Positions 7,784 to 16,772 are shown, counted from the first letter of the stretch. The stretch is DNA of 25,501 nt from an uncultured Lachnospiraceae bacterium (GCA_910588885.1 CAJUSQ010000029.1:1-25501), one strand, 5' to 3'. Notes: generated from the letters alone by a model not told the origin. Made by a program: numbers and translations.

Positions 7784-9148
7784 CTAATTCTTAAAGCTGT
7801 GGATGGGGGCCGGAATACGTCCTCCACGATTGATAAATTTTTCACAAGAATACGGGTTCACCGGCATAATCGGCGCATAGCCCAAAAGGCCGCCGAACTC
7901 TGCCGTTTCCCCTACGTCCTTTCCGATCACCGGGATAATCCGCACCGCCGTGGTCTTCTGATTCACCATACCGATGGCCATCTCGTCGGCAATGATCCCG
8001 GAAATGGAAGCGGCGCTGGTATCTCCCGGAACGGCAATCATATCCAGTCCCACCGAGCAGACGCAGGTCATGGCTTCCAGCTTCTCCAGTGTCAGGGCAT
8101 TGGCCTTTACGGCGTCAATCATCCCCTGATCCTCGCTGACCGGGATAAACGCGCCGCTTAATCCTCCTACATAGGAGGAAGCCATAACGCCGCCTTTTTT
8201 CACCTGGTCGTTTAACAGCGCCAGAGCCGCCGTGGTACCCGGCGCGCCTGCATATTCCAGACCGATTTCCGTAAGGATCTCCGCCACACTGTCTCCCACC
8301 GCCGGGGTGGGCGCCAGGGACAGATCAATAATGCCAAAGGGAATCCCCAGCCGTCTGCTGGCCTCCTGGGCCACCAGCTGACCTACCCGGGTAATCTTAA
8401 AGGCGGTTTTCTTAATGGTCTCGCAAAGCACCTCAAAATTCTCTCCCCGTACCTGGGAAAGGGCTGTTTTTACCACGCCGGGACCGCTGACCCCAACATT
8501 GATAACGGCATCCTCTTCCGTGACCCCATGGAACGCCCCGGCCATAAAGGGATTGTCGTCCGGCGCATTGCAGAACACCACCAGCTTGGAACAGCCCATG
8601 GAATCCCGCTCCTTCGTCCGCTCTGCCGTTTCTTTTACAATCTCTCCCATCAGCTTTACGGCATCCATATTGATTCCGGTTTTCGTGGAACCCAGGTTCA
8701 CGGAGCTACACACCAATTCGGTGTTGCTTAAGGCTTCCGGGATGGAACGGATCAAATATTCCTCTCCCTTCGTCATTCCCTTGGAAACCAAAGCGGAATA
8801 CCCGCCGATAAAATTCACGCCTACCTCTTTGGCCGCCTGATCCAGGGTTTTTGCAATGGACACAAAATCCTCCGGGCATTTGCAGGCCCCGCTTCCCACC
8901 AGTGCAATGGGGGTTACGGAAATTCGTTTATTTACAATCGGAATACAGTAATTCCGTTCAATTTTAGCTCCTACCGAAACCAGATCCTTCGCCACCGTCG
9001 TGATTTTTTGAAAAATATTCCGATTCAGCTTCTCCAGGTCCTGGTCGATACAGTCCATCAGGCTGATACCCAGGGTAATCGTACGCACATCCAGGTTTTC
9101 CTGCTCTATCATTTTATTTGTCTCATGTACTTCCCAAATATTCGTCAT
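7784..9148 (-). CDS. PFL family (UPF0210/DUF711) protein
   Basis: A 454-residue cytoplasmic protein. The opening EVHETNKMIEQENLDVRTIT and the later NVGVSGPGVV and GGLSGAFIPVSED segments are those of the UPF0210 family, a widespread group distantly related to glycyl-radical enzymes by fold but of unproven function. I chose ATG 9148, with AAGGAG seven bases upstream; an upstream in-frame GTG at 9169 would add seven residues, and the family usually begins near the chosen start. It follows the ACT-domain gene closely, a pairing that recurs in Firmicutes and suggests that the ACT protein senses a ligand for it. Family is clear, activity is not. Confidence 0.93.
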   Translation of the reverse strand: MTNIWEVHETNKMIEQENLDVRTITLGISLMDCIDQDLEKLNRNIFQKITTVAKDLVSVGAKIERNYCIPIVNKRISVTPIALVGSGACKCPEDFVSIAKTLDQAAKEVGVNFIGGYSALVSKGMTKGEEYLIRSIPEALSNTELVCSSVNLGSTKTGINMDAVKLMGEIVKETAERTKERDSMGCSKLVVFCNAPDDNPFMAGAFHGVTEEDAVINVGVSGPGVVKTALSQVRGENFEVLCETIKKTAFKITRVGQLVAQEASRRLGIPFGIIDLSLAPTPAVGDSVAEILTEIGLEYAGAPGTTAALALLNDQVKKGGVMASSYVGGLSGAFIPVSEDQGMIDAVKANALTLEKLEAMTCVCSVGLDMIAVPGDTSAASISGIIADEMAIGMVNQKTTAVRIIPVIGKDVGETAEFGGLLGYAPIMPVNPYSCEKFINRGGRIPAPIHSFKN

Positions 9149-9244
9149 GTCCGCTCTCCTTTTTGTCACTGTCCACTCTGCCGCAGCAACCCTTTTTCAT
9201 CTAACCGCACCCTCCGGGCTGTCTTTGCATCCTTACAGCTGCTA

Positions 9245-9529
9245 TCAGATCCGGTGCATTTTCTGAAAAATCTCTTCCCGCTGGCACTTAATATTGACCC
9301 CGATTTCTTCCCCGATCTGGGCAAGCTCGCTGGAACAGGTGTCAAAGGGCTTGCTGGACTCCGCGATATCCGCAATCATCATCATATTGAAATAATCCTG
9401 TACTATGGTCTGGCTGATATCCAGTACATTTACCCGGTTGTTGTACAAATAGGTGCAGACCTTGGCGATGATGCCCACCGTGTCCTTCCCTACAACGGTA
9501 ATAATGACTTTATCTGATTTCTTTTCCAT
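9245..9529 (-). CDS. ACT domain-containing protein (UPF0237 type)
   Basis: A 94-residue protein made almost entirely of one ACT domain followed by a short helix. It opens KVIITVVGKDTVGIIAKVCTYL and continues VNVLDISQTIVQDYFNMMMI, the pattern of the stand-alone ACT proteins of the UPF0237 group related to the glycine cleavage regulator GcvR. Such domains bind amino acids or similar small ligands and often dimerise. The ATG is preceded by AGGAGGAG. Between it and the metallo-hydrolase stop there is a small hairpin (GCTTTTT/AAAAAGC, 9562-9577) which might trim the transcript. The next gene is the PFL protein, its usual partner. Confidence 0.93.
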   Translation of the reverse strand: MEKKSDKVIITVVGKDTVGIIAKVCTYLYNNRVNVLDISQTIVQDYFNMMMIADIAESSKPFDTCSSELAQIGEEIGVNIKCQREEIFQKMHRI

Positions 9530-9589
9530 AATTTTCTCCTCCTGAATTTTCCTCGGAATGTGCTTTTTGTAAAAAGCTGCCCTTGGGTT

Positions 9590-10387
9590 TTAAGCCTCCA
9601 GCACCGGGGAAACCATATCCCGTTTCGCCACATAAATCGGGAAATCGTCCCCCTTATAGGGATTATCCCCCATGGAAACCTCCAGCCGCACCGTTTCGTA
9701 GGCCAGCTTTTCGTAGTTATTCTCCTTGCTTAAATGCCCAAGCATCACCGTCTTGAACTTGTCATGCAAAAGCTCTCCCAAAAGCCTGCCGGAGAGCTCG
9801 TTGGAGAGATGGCCCCGGTCCCCCAGAATCCGCTGTTTCAGATAATAAGGGTAGTTGCCCACCTCCAGCATATGTATATCATGATTTGCCTCCAGAAGCA
9901 GGATATCCAGCCCCTGGAGGTGTTCTACAATGTACGGGTCATATTTTCCCAAATCCGTCACAACGCCCACGGATTTGTCCGCCTGCCGGACGATATAGGC
10001 TACGGGCTGGGCCGCGTCGTGGGAAATGGCCAAAGGGGATACGGTCACATCCCCTATGGCAAACTCCCGGTCCGCTTCAATCTCCCGGAACAGCCCGGGA
10101 TCGATCGTTCCCAAGGTCTTCATCCTGCAAACGGCATCAATCGTACCTCTGGTGGCATAGATGGGAATCCCGTGCTTCCTGGCCGCCACCCCCAGGCCGC
10201 AGACATGGTCGGAATGCTCATGGGTAATCAGGATGCCGTCCAATTCCCCTGCGGTTACCCCAAGCTCATTCAGCCCCTGTTCCATACGCTTCCCGCTGAT
10301 TCCCGCGTCAATCATTAAGTGGGTATTCTGTGAGCCAACGTAAATACAGTTTCCGCTACTTCCGCTGGCAATGCTGCATAATCTCAT
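9590..10387 (-). CDS. Metallo-beta-lactamase fold hydrolase, WalJ/YycJ type
   Basis: A 265-residue protein with the N-terminus MRLCSIASGSSGNCIYVG and metal-binding motif THEHSDH (His56, His58, Asp60, His61), followed by the HD- and LEANHD segments that supply further ligands. This is the YycJ/WalJ branch of the metallo-beta-lactamase fold, thought to act as a nucleic-acid processing enzyme linked to cell wall homeostasis and DNA mismatch repair. I chose ATG 10387, one base beyond the previous stop (TGATATG), because the family begins with this sequence; a GTG at 10417 would add ten residues. AGGA lies within the end of the upstream gene, so translation is probably coupled. Confidence 0.93.
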   Translation of the reverse strand: MRLCSIASGSSGNCIYVGSQNTHLMIDAGISGKRMEQGLNELGVTAGELDGILITHEHSDHVCGLGVAARKHGIPIYATRGTIDAVCRMKTLGTIDPGLFREIEADREFAIGDVTVSPLAISHDAAQPVAYIVRQADKSVGVVTDLGKYDPYIVEHLQGLDILLLEANHDIHMLEVGNYPYYLKQRILGDRGHLSNELSGRLLGELLHDKFKTVMLGHLSKENNYEKLAYETVRLEVSMGDNPYKGDDFPIYVAKRDMVSPVLEA

Positions 10388-10388
10388 A

Positions 10389-13300
10389 TCAATCCTGCCA
10401 GTAAACCTCAACCACATCCCCGTCTTTTAATTCCTGCATGTAGGAGGGAGTATCCCCGTTGAGCTTTACGACAATCCTCCTTCCTCCTCCCGCATTCAAG
10501 TCAAAGGAGAGATAGTTAAAGATATCCACCAGGATATAGCATTCCTGCCCGGTTAAGGTCACCTGCTCCCGATTGGCCGTTACCGTAATGGATTTCCCGG
10601 ACGCTTCCTTTGCGCCTCCCTGCCCGGATGCCCCGGCCTTGTTACCGCTGCCGGAGTTCGTTCCGTCTAACTCTTTTCCGTCCTTTAAAAGCGCCGGCTT
10701 CTGCCCGTTCAGCGCATCCTTCAGCTGCCCTCTTACGGTCTCTTTGGTTCGTTCCTTGGAAAGCTCCTTTGCAGAATCGCCTTCGTTGGTTCCCTGCGAC
10801 TCCCTGGCTTCTTTTGCCCGCTTTCTGGCCTCCGCTTCTTCCTTCCGTTTCTGGGCAATGACCTGCCCGAAAGGCCACTCAAGGGCCGGGCCGGCTTCCT
10901 TCCCATTCTCCTTTTTATCTCCGTCCGGATTTTTCCCATTCTTGTCCGAAGCGTTCCCGCCGCCGGATGCAGTTTTGCCGTCCGTGCCCGGCTGGCTGCC
11001 GCCGTCCGTACTCTTCCCGCTGCCGGATGCAGTTTTGCTGTCGGTGCCCGGTTCGCCGGATGCGGTCCTGCCGTCGGTGGTTTGTCCGCTTCCGGAATTA
11101 CTCCCGGTGTTTTGCCCGCCGCCGGGAGCTCCTTTCCAGCCGGAACCGTTTTCTCTGTCCCGATTCCGGTCTGCCGGACGTCTCTTCACCTCTACATCCG
11201 ATGCCGGGGTCAAATAAGAAAGAATCCTGCAGTCAATGCTGAAATTCTCATAAACCAGCGTATCCATATCACCGGGACGGTTATTCACCAGAATTTCCTG
11301 ATCCTGATCCACTTCCACGTCCATGAATTCCATCACCTGTCCCACCGTATAGAAGCTGCGGGTTTCAATGCGGTCCCCTTCCTGGATCTGGTATGCCGGG
11401 GACTCCAGGCTTCCGTTGACCTCAAAGAACCTGGGACAGCTAATCATGCGCCCGTTCACTTCAAAGGACAGCGTCGCTCCATTGTAGTCCTCCATCTCCT
11501 CCAGCCTTAAGCTGGCATTTTCTCCGGCGGTGGACGGCTCGATGGTTATATCGGAGTTGGATTCCAGCGGCGTATTGATGTTCACAATGGTGCCGTTGAC
11601 CTTTACAATCGCGCTTTCTCCGGCTCCGCCCCGGGCAATCCGGCTCTTGCCGTCCAGGGTGTAATTGATTTCTTTTCCCCGTCTTGGGAACAGCTGTTCG
11701 TTGGGGAATCCGGCTTCCATGGCTGCATCCACAATCGTCAGCTTGCCGTTGTCATAAAGCTTGATCCGTTCCCCGTTAAAGCGTACAAAAATAAAGTTGT
11801 TCCGCTGGTCGTAATAATTCAGGCAGATCCCGATCGGTGTTACCAGAAGCGGATCCTTTTCAATGCCTTCCTGCTTAAAGTGTACCTCCCGCAGTACCTC
11901 TTCGCCCCGCAGCGCCACGCGCTCCTTGGGCAGCTCCAGCTCTTCCGATAAATTTTCCACAAACTTATGGACTTTTCCGCCGCCGCCGACTACGAAGGTG
12001 GCGCTTACGGTCTGCCCGCCGTTCAGCTCTTTGATCTTTTCCGCAATGTCCGTGGTCAGTTTATCGGTCAAAGGCTTCATCAGCTCCCACACTTCCTCGG
12101 AAGGAATCGTATGGCTGATACTCATAATATCCGTATATTCAATTTCATCGGCAATGCCGCTGGTCAGCTTGATATGCTCCGCAGTCTTAAAATCTACCAG
12201 GTAATGCTGGACAATCAGCTCCGTCAGCTCGTCTCCGGCACAGGGGATCATCCCGTAAGCAATAATGCTTCCTTCCTTGGTAATGGAAATATCGCTGGTG
12301 CCCGCACCCACATCCACCAAAGCGATATTCAGCATACGGAATGTCTCCGGAATCGCTACGTTAATAGCGGCAATAGGCTCCAGTGTCAGGTTCGACACGG
12401 TAAGGCCCGCAAGCGCCACGGCGGAATACAGCCCGTCCACTACGTCCTCCGGCAGGAAGGTCACAATGATATCTTCGCCGATTTTCTCGGCCTTATGATT
12501 CTCCAGATTGGAAAATACATCCTCATTCAGATAGTACTTCACTACAGAATAGCCCACACTGTAAAACTTGAATTTCGTGTCGTTATTCTCTCTTAAAATC
12601 TGCTGGGCCTTCTCCACACCCAATAAGTCCAGGGTATGTATATGCTCCCGTTCCACTACCGTTTCCTCGTCAAATTCATATTCCACGCTGGTCGTAACGG
12701 TCTTTAATACACGGCCCGCAGCCGCAATGCATACTTCGTGAAGATTGATACCGATCTGCTGCTCCAGCTGCCGCTTCACGAACTCAATGGTCCTTCCCAC
12801 CCTGCCGATGTCATGGATCTGGCCGTCCAGCATGGAACGGGTGGCATGCTCCTTCACATACTGCGCCACCACGTAAAACTCGTCCTCTTCTTTATAGCCT
12901 ACGGTCCCCACTACGTTCCGGGTCCCGATGTCCAGGCCAAATACTAATTTTTCTCCCAGTTCCTGTACATCCATTGCCAACTCTCCCTTTTCACTCAATG
13001 CCTGCATGACTTGCAGAAATGCATATTCCTTTTCTTTATTATTGTCAATGATGATCTTGCACTGTTTCCGGTATTCCCCGTCACTTAGCTGGCTTCGGAA
13101 AATATTGTCCACTTTTTTCTCGGAATAGCCCCTGATTTCCATCAGACGCTTCCGCCGGATCTCCGGTGACGTATAGATATACCAGAGTTCGTCGCAGATT
13201 TCCCCGTACCCGGCTTCAATCAGCAGCGCTGCTTCCACAATTAAATAATCAATTGCGCCCATTTCACGTTCTTTTGCAATTGTATCTATAATATACACTT

Positions 13301-13577
13301 TTACAGCAGGATGTACAATACTATTTATTTGATTTCTAAGTTCTTCCTGGGAAAACAACAGGTCCGAAAGGGCTTCCCGATTCAGCTTCCCGTCTTCTTC
13401 AAATACATTTTTCGGCAGAATCCCCTGGAGCGCTTCATAGCAGCGGCTGCCCGGCCCCATTAAATTATGTGCAATTTCGTCCGCTTTCAGCACCTTCGCC
13501 CGGTAATTCGCATCAATATAATCTAAAATCTCACTTTTTCCGGCCCCGGCGCCTCCGGTAATTCCAATTACATTCAT
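10389..13577 (-). CDS. coaE: Dephospho-CoA kinase fused to FtsA-like ATPase with beta-grasp C-terminus
   Basis: One uninterrupted frame of 1062 residues. Residues 1-198 are CoaE, the last step of coenzyme A synthesis: P-loop GITGGAGAGKS at 5-15, KADEIAHNL at 31-39, HPAVKVYI near 89-96. Residues 202-600 form an actin-like ATPase of the FtsA/PilM type, with FGLDIGTRNVVGTVGY (213-228), LVDVGAGTSDISI (420-432) and FVVGGGGKVHKF (528-539). Then come beta-rich modules to about 795, a Ser/Gly/Lys disordered linker (803-990) and a terminal beta-grasp-like domain (996-1062). Start ATG has AAAGGAG and lies 12 bases after polA. An internal ATG at codon 202 has its own AAGGGAG, so the second part may also be made alone. 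In other bacteria these are separate genes. Confidence 0.85.
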   Translation of the reverse strand: MNVIGITGGAGAGKSEILDYIDANYRAKVLKADEIAHNLMGPGSRCYEALQGILPKNVFEEDGKLNREALSDLLFSQEELRNQINSIVHPAVKVYIIDTIAKEREMGAIDYLIVEAALLIEAGYGEICDELWYIYTSPEIRRKRLMEIRGYSEKKVDNIFRSQLSDGEYRKQCKIIIDNNKEKEYAFLQVMQALSEKGELAMDVQELGEKLVFGLDIGTRNVVGTVGYKEEDEFYVVAQYVKEHATRSMLDGQIHDIGRVGRTIEFVKRQLEQQIGINLHEVCIAAAGRVLKTVTTSVEYEFDEETVVEREHIHTLDLLGVEKAQQILRENNDTKFKFYSVGYSVVKYYLNEDVFSNLENHKAEKIGEDIIVTFLPEDVVDGLYSAVALAGLTVSNLTLEPIAAINVAIPETFRMLNIALVDVGAGTSDISITKEGSIIAYGMIPCAGDELTELIVQHYLVDFKTAEHIKLTSGIADEIEYTDIMSISHTIPSEEVWELMKPLTDKLTTDIAEKIKELNGGQTVSATFVVGGGGKVHKFVENLSEELELPKERVALRGEEVLREVHFKQEGIEKDPLLVTPIGICLNYYDQRNNFIFVRFNGERIKLYDNGKLTIVDAAMEAGFPNEQLFPRRGKEINYTLDGKSRIARGGAGESAIVKVNGTIVNINTPLESNSDITIEPSTAGENASLRLEEMEDYNGATLSFEVNGRMISCPRFFEVNGSLESPAYQIQEGDRIETRSFYTVGQVMEFMDVEVDQDQEILVNNRPGDMDTLVYENFSIDCRILSYLTPASDVEVKRRPADRNRDRENGSGWKGAPGGGQNTGSNSGSGQTTDGRTASGEPGTDSKTASGSGKSTDGGSQPGTDGKTASGGGNASDKNGKNPDGDKKENGKEAGPALEWPFGQVIAQKRKEEAEARKRAKEARESQGTNEGDSAKELSKERTKETVRGQLKDALNGQKPALLKDGKELDGTNSGSGNKAGASGQGGAKEASGKSITVTANREQVTLTGQECYILVDIFNYLSFDLNAGGGRRIVVKLNGDTPSYMQELKDGDVVEVYWQD
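10956..11079. repeat. 60-bp direct repeat in the disordered linker
   Basis: Two near-identical blocks 60 bases apart (around 10956 and 11016), with a shorter degenerate third copy near 11054, encode the GTDGKTASG-like repeats of the linker at residues about 830-875 of the CoaE/FtsA-like protein. Such repeats change length by slippage. Confidence 0.6.
12972..12989 (-). promoter_or_regulatory. Internal ribosome binding site and ATG for the FtsA-like part
   Basis: On the minus strand AAGGGAG (12983-12989) stands eight bases before ATG (12972-12974, codon 202), exactly where the CoaE fold ends and the FtsA-like fold begins. No stop codon separates the two parts. This would allow a separate 861-residue FtsA-like protein. 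Confidence 0.55.
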
Positions 13578-13589
13578 ACTCTCACTCCT

Positions 13590-16322
13590 TTAATGTGCAT
13601 CATACCAGTTCTTCCCGGTATTCATATCAATTTCCAATGCAACCGAAAGGTCGGCGGCGCGTTCCATTTCCTTCTGCAGAATGGCTTTCACCGCTTCCAC
13701 TTCTTCTTTTGCCGCCTCTACCAGCAGTTCATCGTGAACCTGCAGGATCAGGCGGGACCTCATCTTCTGTGCTTTCAGCGTCTCATTGACCCGGATCATG
13801 GCAATTTTAATAATGTCCGCCGCCGTTCCCTGAATCGGGGAATTCATGGCGATCCGCTCCCCAAAGGAACGCTGCATAAAATTGCCGGAGGAAATCTCTG
13901 GTACCGGTCGTCTTCTCCCGAACATGGTAGCCACAAAGCCCTTCTGCTTTGCTTCCTCTACCAGGCCGTCCAGAAATGATTTTATCCCCGGATAGGTTTC
14001 AAAATACCGGGCAATGTAATCCTGGGCCTCCTTCCTGGTGATACTTAAATCCTGGCTTAGCCCAAAAGAGCTGATACCGTACACGATCCCGAAATTCACG
14101 GCCTTGGCATTGCGCCGCTGCAGGTCCGTCACTTCCTCAAAAGGCACATGGAAGACCTGGGAGGCCGTCATCCGGTGAATATCCTGGGCCTGGCGATAGG
14201 CTTCAATCAGGTTTGCATCCCCGGACATATGGGCCAGCACACGAAGCTCAATCTGGGAGTAGTCCGCATCCACGAATACAAAGCCCTCTTCCGGTACGAA
14301 AATCTTCCGGATCAGCCGGCCCTGCTCCATACGGATGGGAATATTCTGAAGATTCGGCTCCGTACTGCTGATCCGCCCGGTAGCCGTAATCGTCTGGTTG
14401 AAATTACTGTGAATCCGCCCGTCCGCTTTGATATAGTTGGCCAGCCCGTCCGCATAGGTGGATTTCAGTTTGGCCATCTGGCGGTATTCCAATATTTTTG
14501 AAACAATCGGATATTCCGGCGCCAGCTTCTCCAGCACATCCGCCGCCGTGGAATAACCGGTCTTGGTTTTTTTCCCGTTTGGCATCTTCAGCTTTTCAAA
14601 GAGGATCACTCCCAGCTGCTTGGGGGAATTGATGTTAAATTCCTCCCCGGCGTCCCGGTAAATCTCCCCTTCCAGCTCCTCAATCCGAACCGAAAGCTGC
14701 TGCCCGTAATCCCTTAGTTCATCCGGCCGTACCATGACCCCGGCCTGTTCCATGTCATAAAGGGTGAACACCAGGGGCATCTCTATGGTTTCGAACAAAT
14801 GCTGCATCCCGGTTTCCAAAAGCTGCTCCCGGATCCTTGGCCAGGCTTCCAAAGCCGTCCCGCAGGCCAGTCCCGCATACTGTAAAAATGTCTCCTGCTC
14901 GTCCTCAACCGCTTTTGCCAGGGAAGCTTTCCCCAGCAAATCCGTGCGGGAAGGGATCATACGATCGCAATAATCTTTTGCTATATCCTCATAAGTATAG
15001 TCACTCTTTAAAGGATTCAGCAGATACGCCCCGATCTGCACATCCAAAAGGCTCTGCCGTCCGGCAGAGTCCAGAAATTCTCTTGTAAAATAGTTCAGCT
15101 GGGATTTTAAATCCAGCGTAACGAGCCTTGGAATACCGCCGCCCAAGGACGCTTCCGGCTGTGCCGATACGCCGCCGCCCGGGGATGCATTCCTGCCTTC
15201 CTTCTCCAAATCCCCCTGGGCCAGCCCCATCAGGCCGCTTCGAAGATAATCCGGCGTCAGGAAGCCTCCTGTCTGCAAAAAGTAAAGCTCCTCCTGACCC
15301 AGGGCCAGGGCCAGCCCGAGAAGCTGCCCCTTCTCCTGCACAAACAGGAATCCGCACTGGCTCTGCTTCTTCGCTTTCTCGAACACCTGTTCTGATTCTT
15401 CCAGCATGGTTACCGGTTTCGCCTTATGCCGGCCCGGATTTGTCAGGGATGCCGTCTGCTCAAAACGGCCCAGCATCTGCTTAAATTCCAGTTCCTTCAT
15501 TTTCAGATACGCTTCCTGGGTATATAAATTCCCAAGCTTTGCTTCCGAAAGCGCATATTCCAGGGGACACTCCACTTCTATGGTGGCTAATGTCTTGCTC
15601 ATCTGAGCCATGTCGTAATGGTTCTTCAGGGCTTCCTTTGCCCGGTTGGGCTTCACTTCTTCCACATGGGCGTAAGCATTCTCTATGGTGCCGTAGGCCA
15701 CAATCAGGTTGGTAGCCGTCTTCTCCCCGATCCCCGGAACCCCCGGGATATTGTCGGAAGCATCCCCCATCAGCGCTTTCACCTCAATAAATTCCTTTGG
15801 GGTCACCTGGTACCGTTCCTTCACATCCTTGGCATAATAGTCCTCAATCTCCGTCCCGGTGCGTTTGGTCTTGGGAATCCGGATCTTAATATGTTCACTG
15901 GCCAGCTGCAGCAAATCCCGGTCCCCGGACACCAAGGACACCTCCAGGCCCTCCTTTTCACAGCGTACCGCAATGGTACCCAGGATATCATCCGCTTCAT
16001 AGCCGGGAAGCTCCACCACCCGGATTCCCATGGCCTTTAATACTTCCTTCATGACCGGTACCTGCTGGCGCAGTTCCTCCGGCATGGGCTTTCTGGTTCC
16101 CTTATATTCCGCAAACATCTCATGGCGGAAGGTAGGGGCATGTACGTCAAAAGCCACCGTCAAATATTCCGGCTGCTCTTCCTCCAATATTTTAAATAGA
16201 ATGTTCAAAAACCCGTACACGGCATTGGTATGGAGCCCTGCGGAATTGGTCAGATCCGGAATTCCAAAAAATGCCCGATGTAAAATGCTGTGCCCGTCAA
16301 TCAATACGATTTTTTCACTCAT
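13590..16322 (-). CDS. polA: DNA polymerase I
   Basis: A 910-residue enzyme for Okazaki fragment maturation and repair synthesis. Residues 1-290 are the 5' nuclease, with Asp9, EADDILGT (109-116), SGDRDLL (132-138) and GDASDNIPGVPGIGEKTA (186-203). Residues 305-500 have the 3' exonuclease fold, but the DxE motif is absent (GFLFVQEKGQ is found instead), so proofreading is probably lost as in Bacillus-type enzymes. Residues 510-910 are the polymerase: motif A VDADYSQIELR with Asp685, motif B RRNAKAVNFGIVYG, motif C QVHDELLVE with His863-Asp864. A Gly/Ala-rich insert sits at about 370-398. ATG is preceded by AGGAGAG. It heads the run of genes to the MATE exporter. Confidence 0.98.
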   Translation of the reverse strand: MSEKIVLIDGHSILHRAFFGIPDLTNSAGLHTNAVYGFLNILFKILEEEQPEYLTVAFDVHAPTFRHEMFAEYKGTRKPMPEELRQQVPVMKEVLKAMGIRVVELPGYEADDILGTIAVRCEKEGLEVSLVSGDRDLLQLASEHIKIRIPKTKRTGTEIEDYYAKDVKERYQVTPKEFIEVKALMGDASDNIPGVPGIGEKTATNLIVAYGTIENAYAHVEEVKPNRAKEALKNHYDMAQMSKTLATIEVECPLEYALSEAKLGNLYTQEAYLKMKELEFKQMLGRFEQTASLTNPGRHKAKPVTMLEESEQVFEKAKKQSQCGFLFVQEKGQLLGLALALGQEELYFLQTGGFLTPDYLRSGLMGLAQGDLEKEGRNASPGGGVSAQPEASLGGGIPRLVTLDLKSQLNYFTREFLDSAGRQSLLDVQIGAYLLNPLKSDYTYEDIAKDYCDRMIPSRTDLLGKASLAKAVEDEQETFLQYAGLACGTALEAWPRIREQLLETGMQHLFETIEMPLVFTLYDMEQAGVMVRPDELRDYGQQLSVRIEELEGEIYRDAGEEFNINSPKQLGVILFEKLKMPNGKKTKTGYSTAADVLEKLAPEYPIVSKILEYRQMAKLKSTYADGLANYIKADGRIHSNFNQTITATGRISSTEPNLQNIPIRMEQGRLIRKIFVPEEGFVFVDADYSQIELRVLAHMSGDANLIEAYRQAQDIHRMTASQVFHVPFEEVTDLQRRNAKAVNFGIVYGISSFGLSQDLSITRKEAQDYIARYFETYPGIKSFLDGLVEEAKQKGFVATMFGRRRPVPEISSGNFMQRSFGERIAMNSPIQGTAADIIKIAMIRVNETLKAQKMRSRLILQVHDELLVEAAKEEVEAVKAILQKEMERAADLSVALEIDMNTGKNWYDAH

Positions 16323-16417
16323 GACTCTCTCCTGTCAACTGCTGATTCCCGGTAGAAACCGCTGCGCATTCCGCATCCCTTTTGGTACTTTTGCGCTTAT
16401 TCAGCCTGCTGCTTTTT

Positions 16418-16423
16418 ATTGTA
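16418..16423 (-). promoter_or_regulatory. Candidate -10 box for polA
   Basis: TACAAT on the minus strand, 95 bases before the polA start and downstream of the terminator of the small gene. A weak TTTTAA lies 17 bases upstream as a possible -35 element. Confidence 0.3.
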
Positions 16424-16470
16424 CACCATTTGGAATTATTTTAAAAGTATTTTTCGGGAACAGTTTCACG

Positions 16471-16507
16471 AAAAATCCGAAGGACGTATCTCCCGCCCTC
16501 CGGATTT
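16471..16507 (-). terminator. Intrinsic terminator of the small Spo0A-C-like gene
   Basis: On the minus strand AAATCCGGAGG pairs with CCTTCGGATTT (one G-U pair) across a 13-base loop and is followed by a T run (plus-strand A run at 16471-16475). It begins 20 bases after the stop, a textbook Rho-independent terminator. Confidence 0.8.
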
Positions 16508-16526
16508 TCCACATAAAAACAAATTC

Positions 16527-16772
16527 TTAATCCAAAACATCAACCGAAACTTTTTCATTTACCTTTTCCAATACAAAGAAAAAAAACTCCTCTAGGGTTG
16601 GAACCTCCCCTTTACATTCTATGCCGTTCCAGGCTTCGGCCGCACCCTGGCTCTCCCTGGAATTGTAGGCTTCGGCAATTGCCGCCTGCATCTCCCTTTT
16701 TACTTCTTTTGTGCTCACTCCGAATTTCTTTGCTGTCTCACGGTACACTTTGTTCATTCTTATCCTGTTCAT
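16527..16772 (-). CDS. Small Spo0A C-terminal-domain-like protein
   Basis: An 81-residue protein. Residues 6-40, NKVYRETAKKFGVS-KEVKREMQAAIAEAY, match the pattern of the DNA-binding helix-turn-helix of the sporulation regulator Spo0A (LYPxIAxKF-T-SRVERAIRHAIE), including the recognition-helix spacing. No receiver domain is present and the family's usual continuation is replaced by a short acidic tail (PTLEEFFFFVLEKVNEKV). The ATG has AAGGAGG six bases upstream; a second in-frame ATG lies five codons in. It is monocistronic, ending in a good terminator. It may bind DNA as a small regulator or modulate Spo0A, but the match is by eye and the role is inferred. Confidence 0.6.
   Translation of the reverse strand: MNRIRMNKVYRETAKKFGVSTKEVKREMQAAIAEAYNSRESQGAAEAWNGIECKGEVPTLEEFFFFVLEKVNEKVSVDVLD

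Noticed and set aside
10573..11217. A plus-strand 214-codon Pro/Ser-rich frame opposite the linker of the CoaE/FtsA-like gene
   Set aside because: Low-complexity shadow of the Gly/Ser/Lys linker on the other strand.
12900..13010. Frameshift or lost stop codon joining coaE to the FtsA-like gene as a sequencing error
   Set aside because: The frame is open and both domains read cleanly without a shift, so I keep it as real, but I cannot exclude an error from one sequence.
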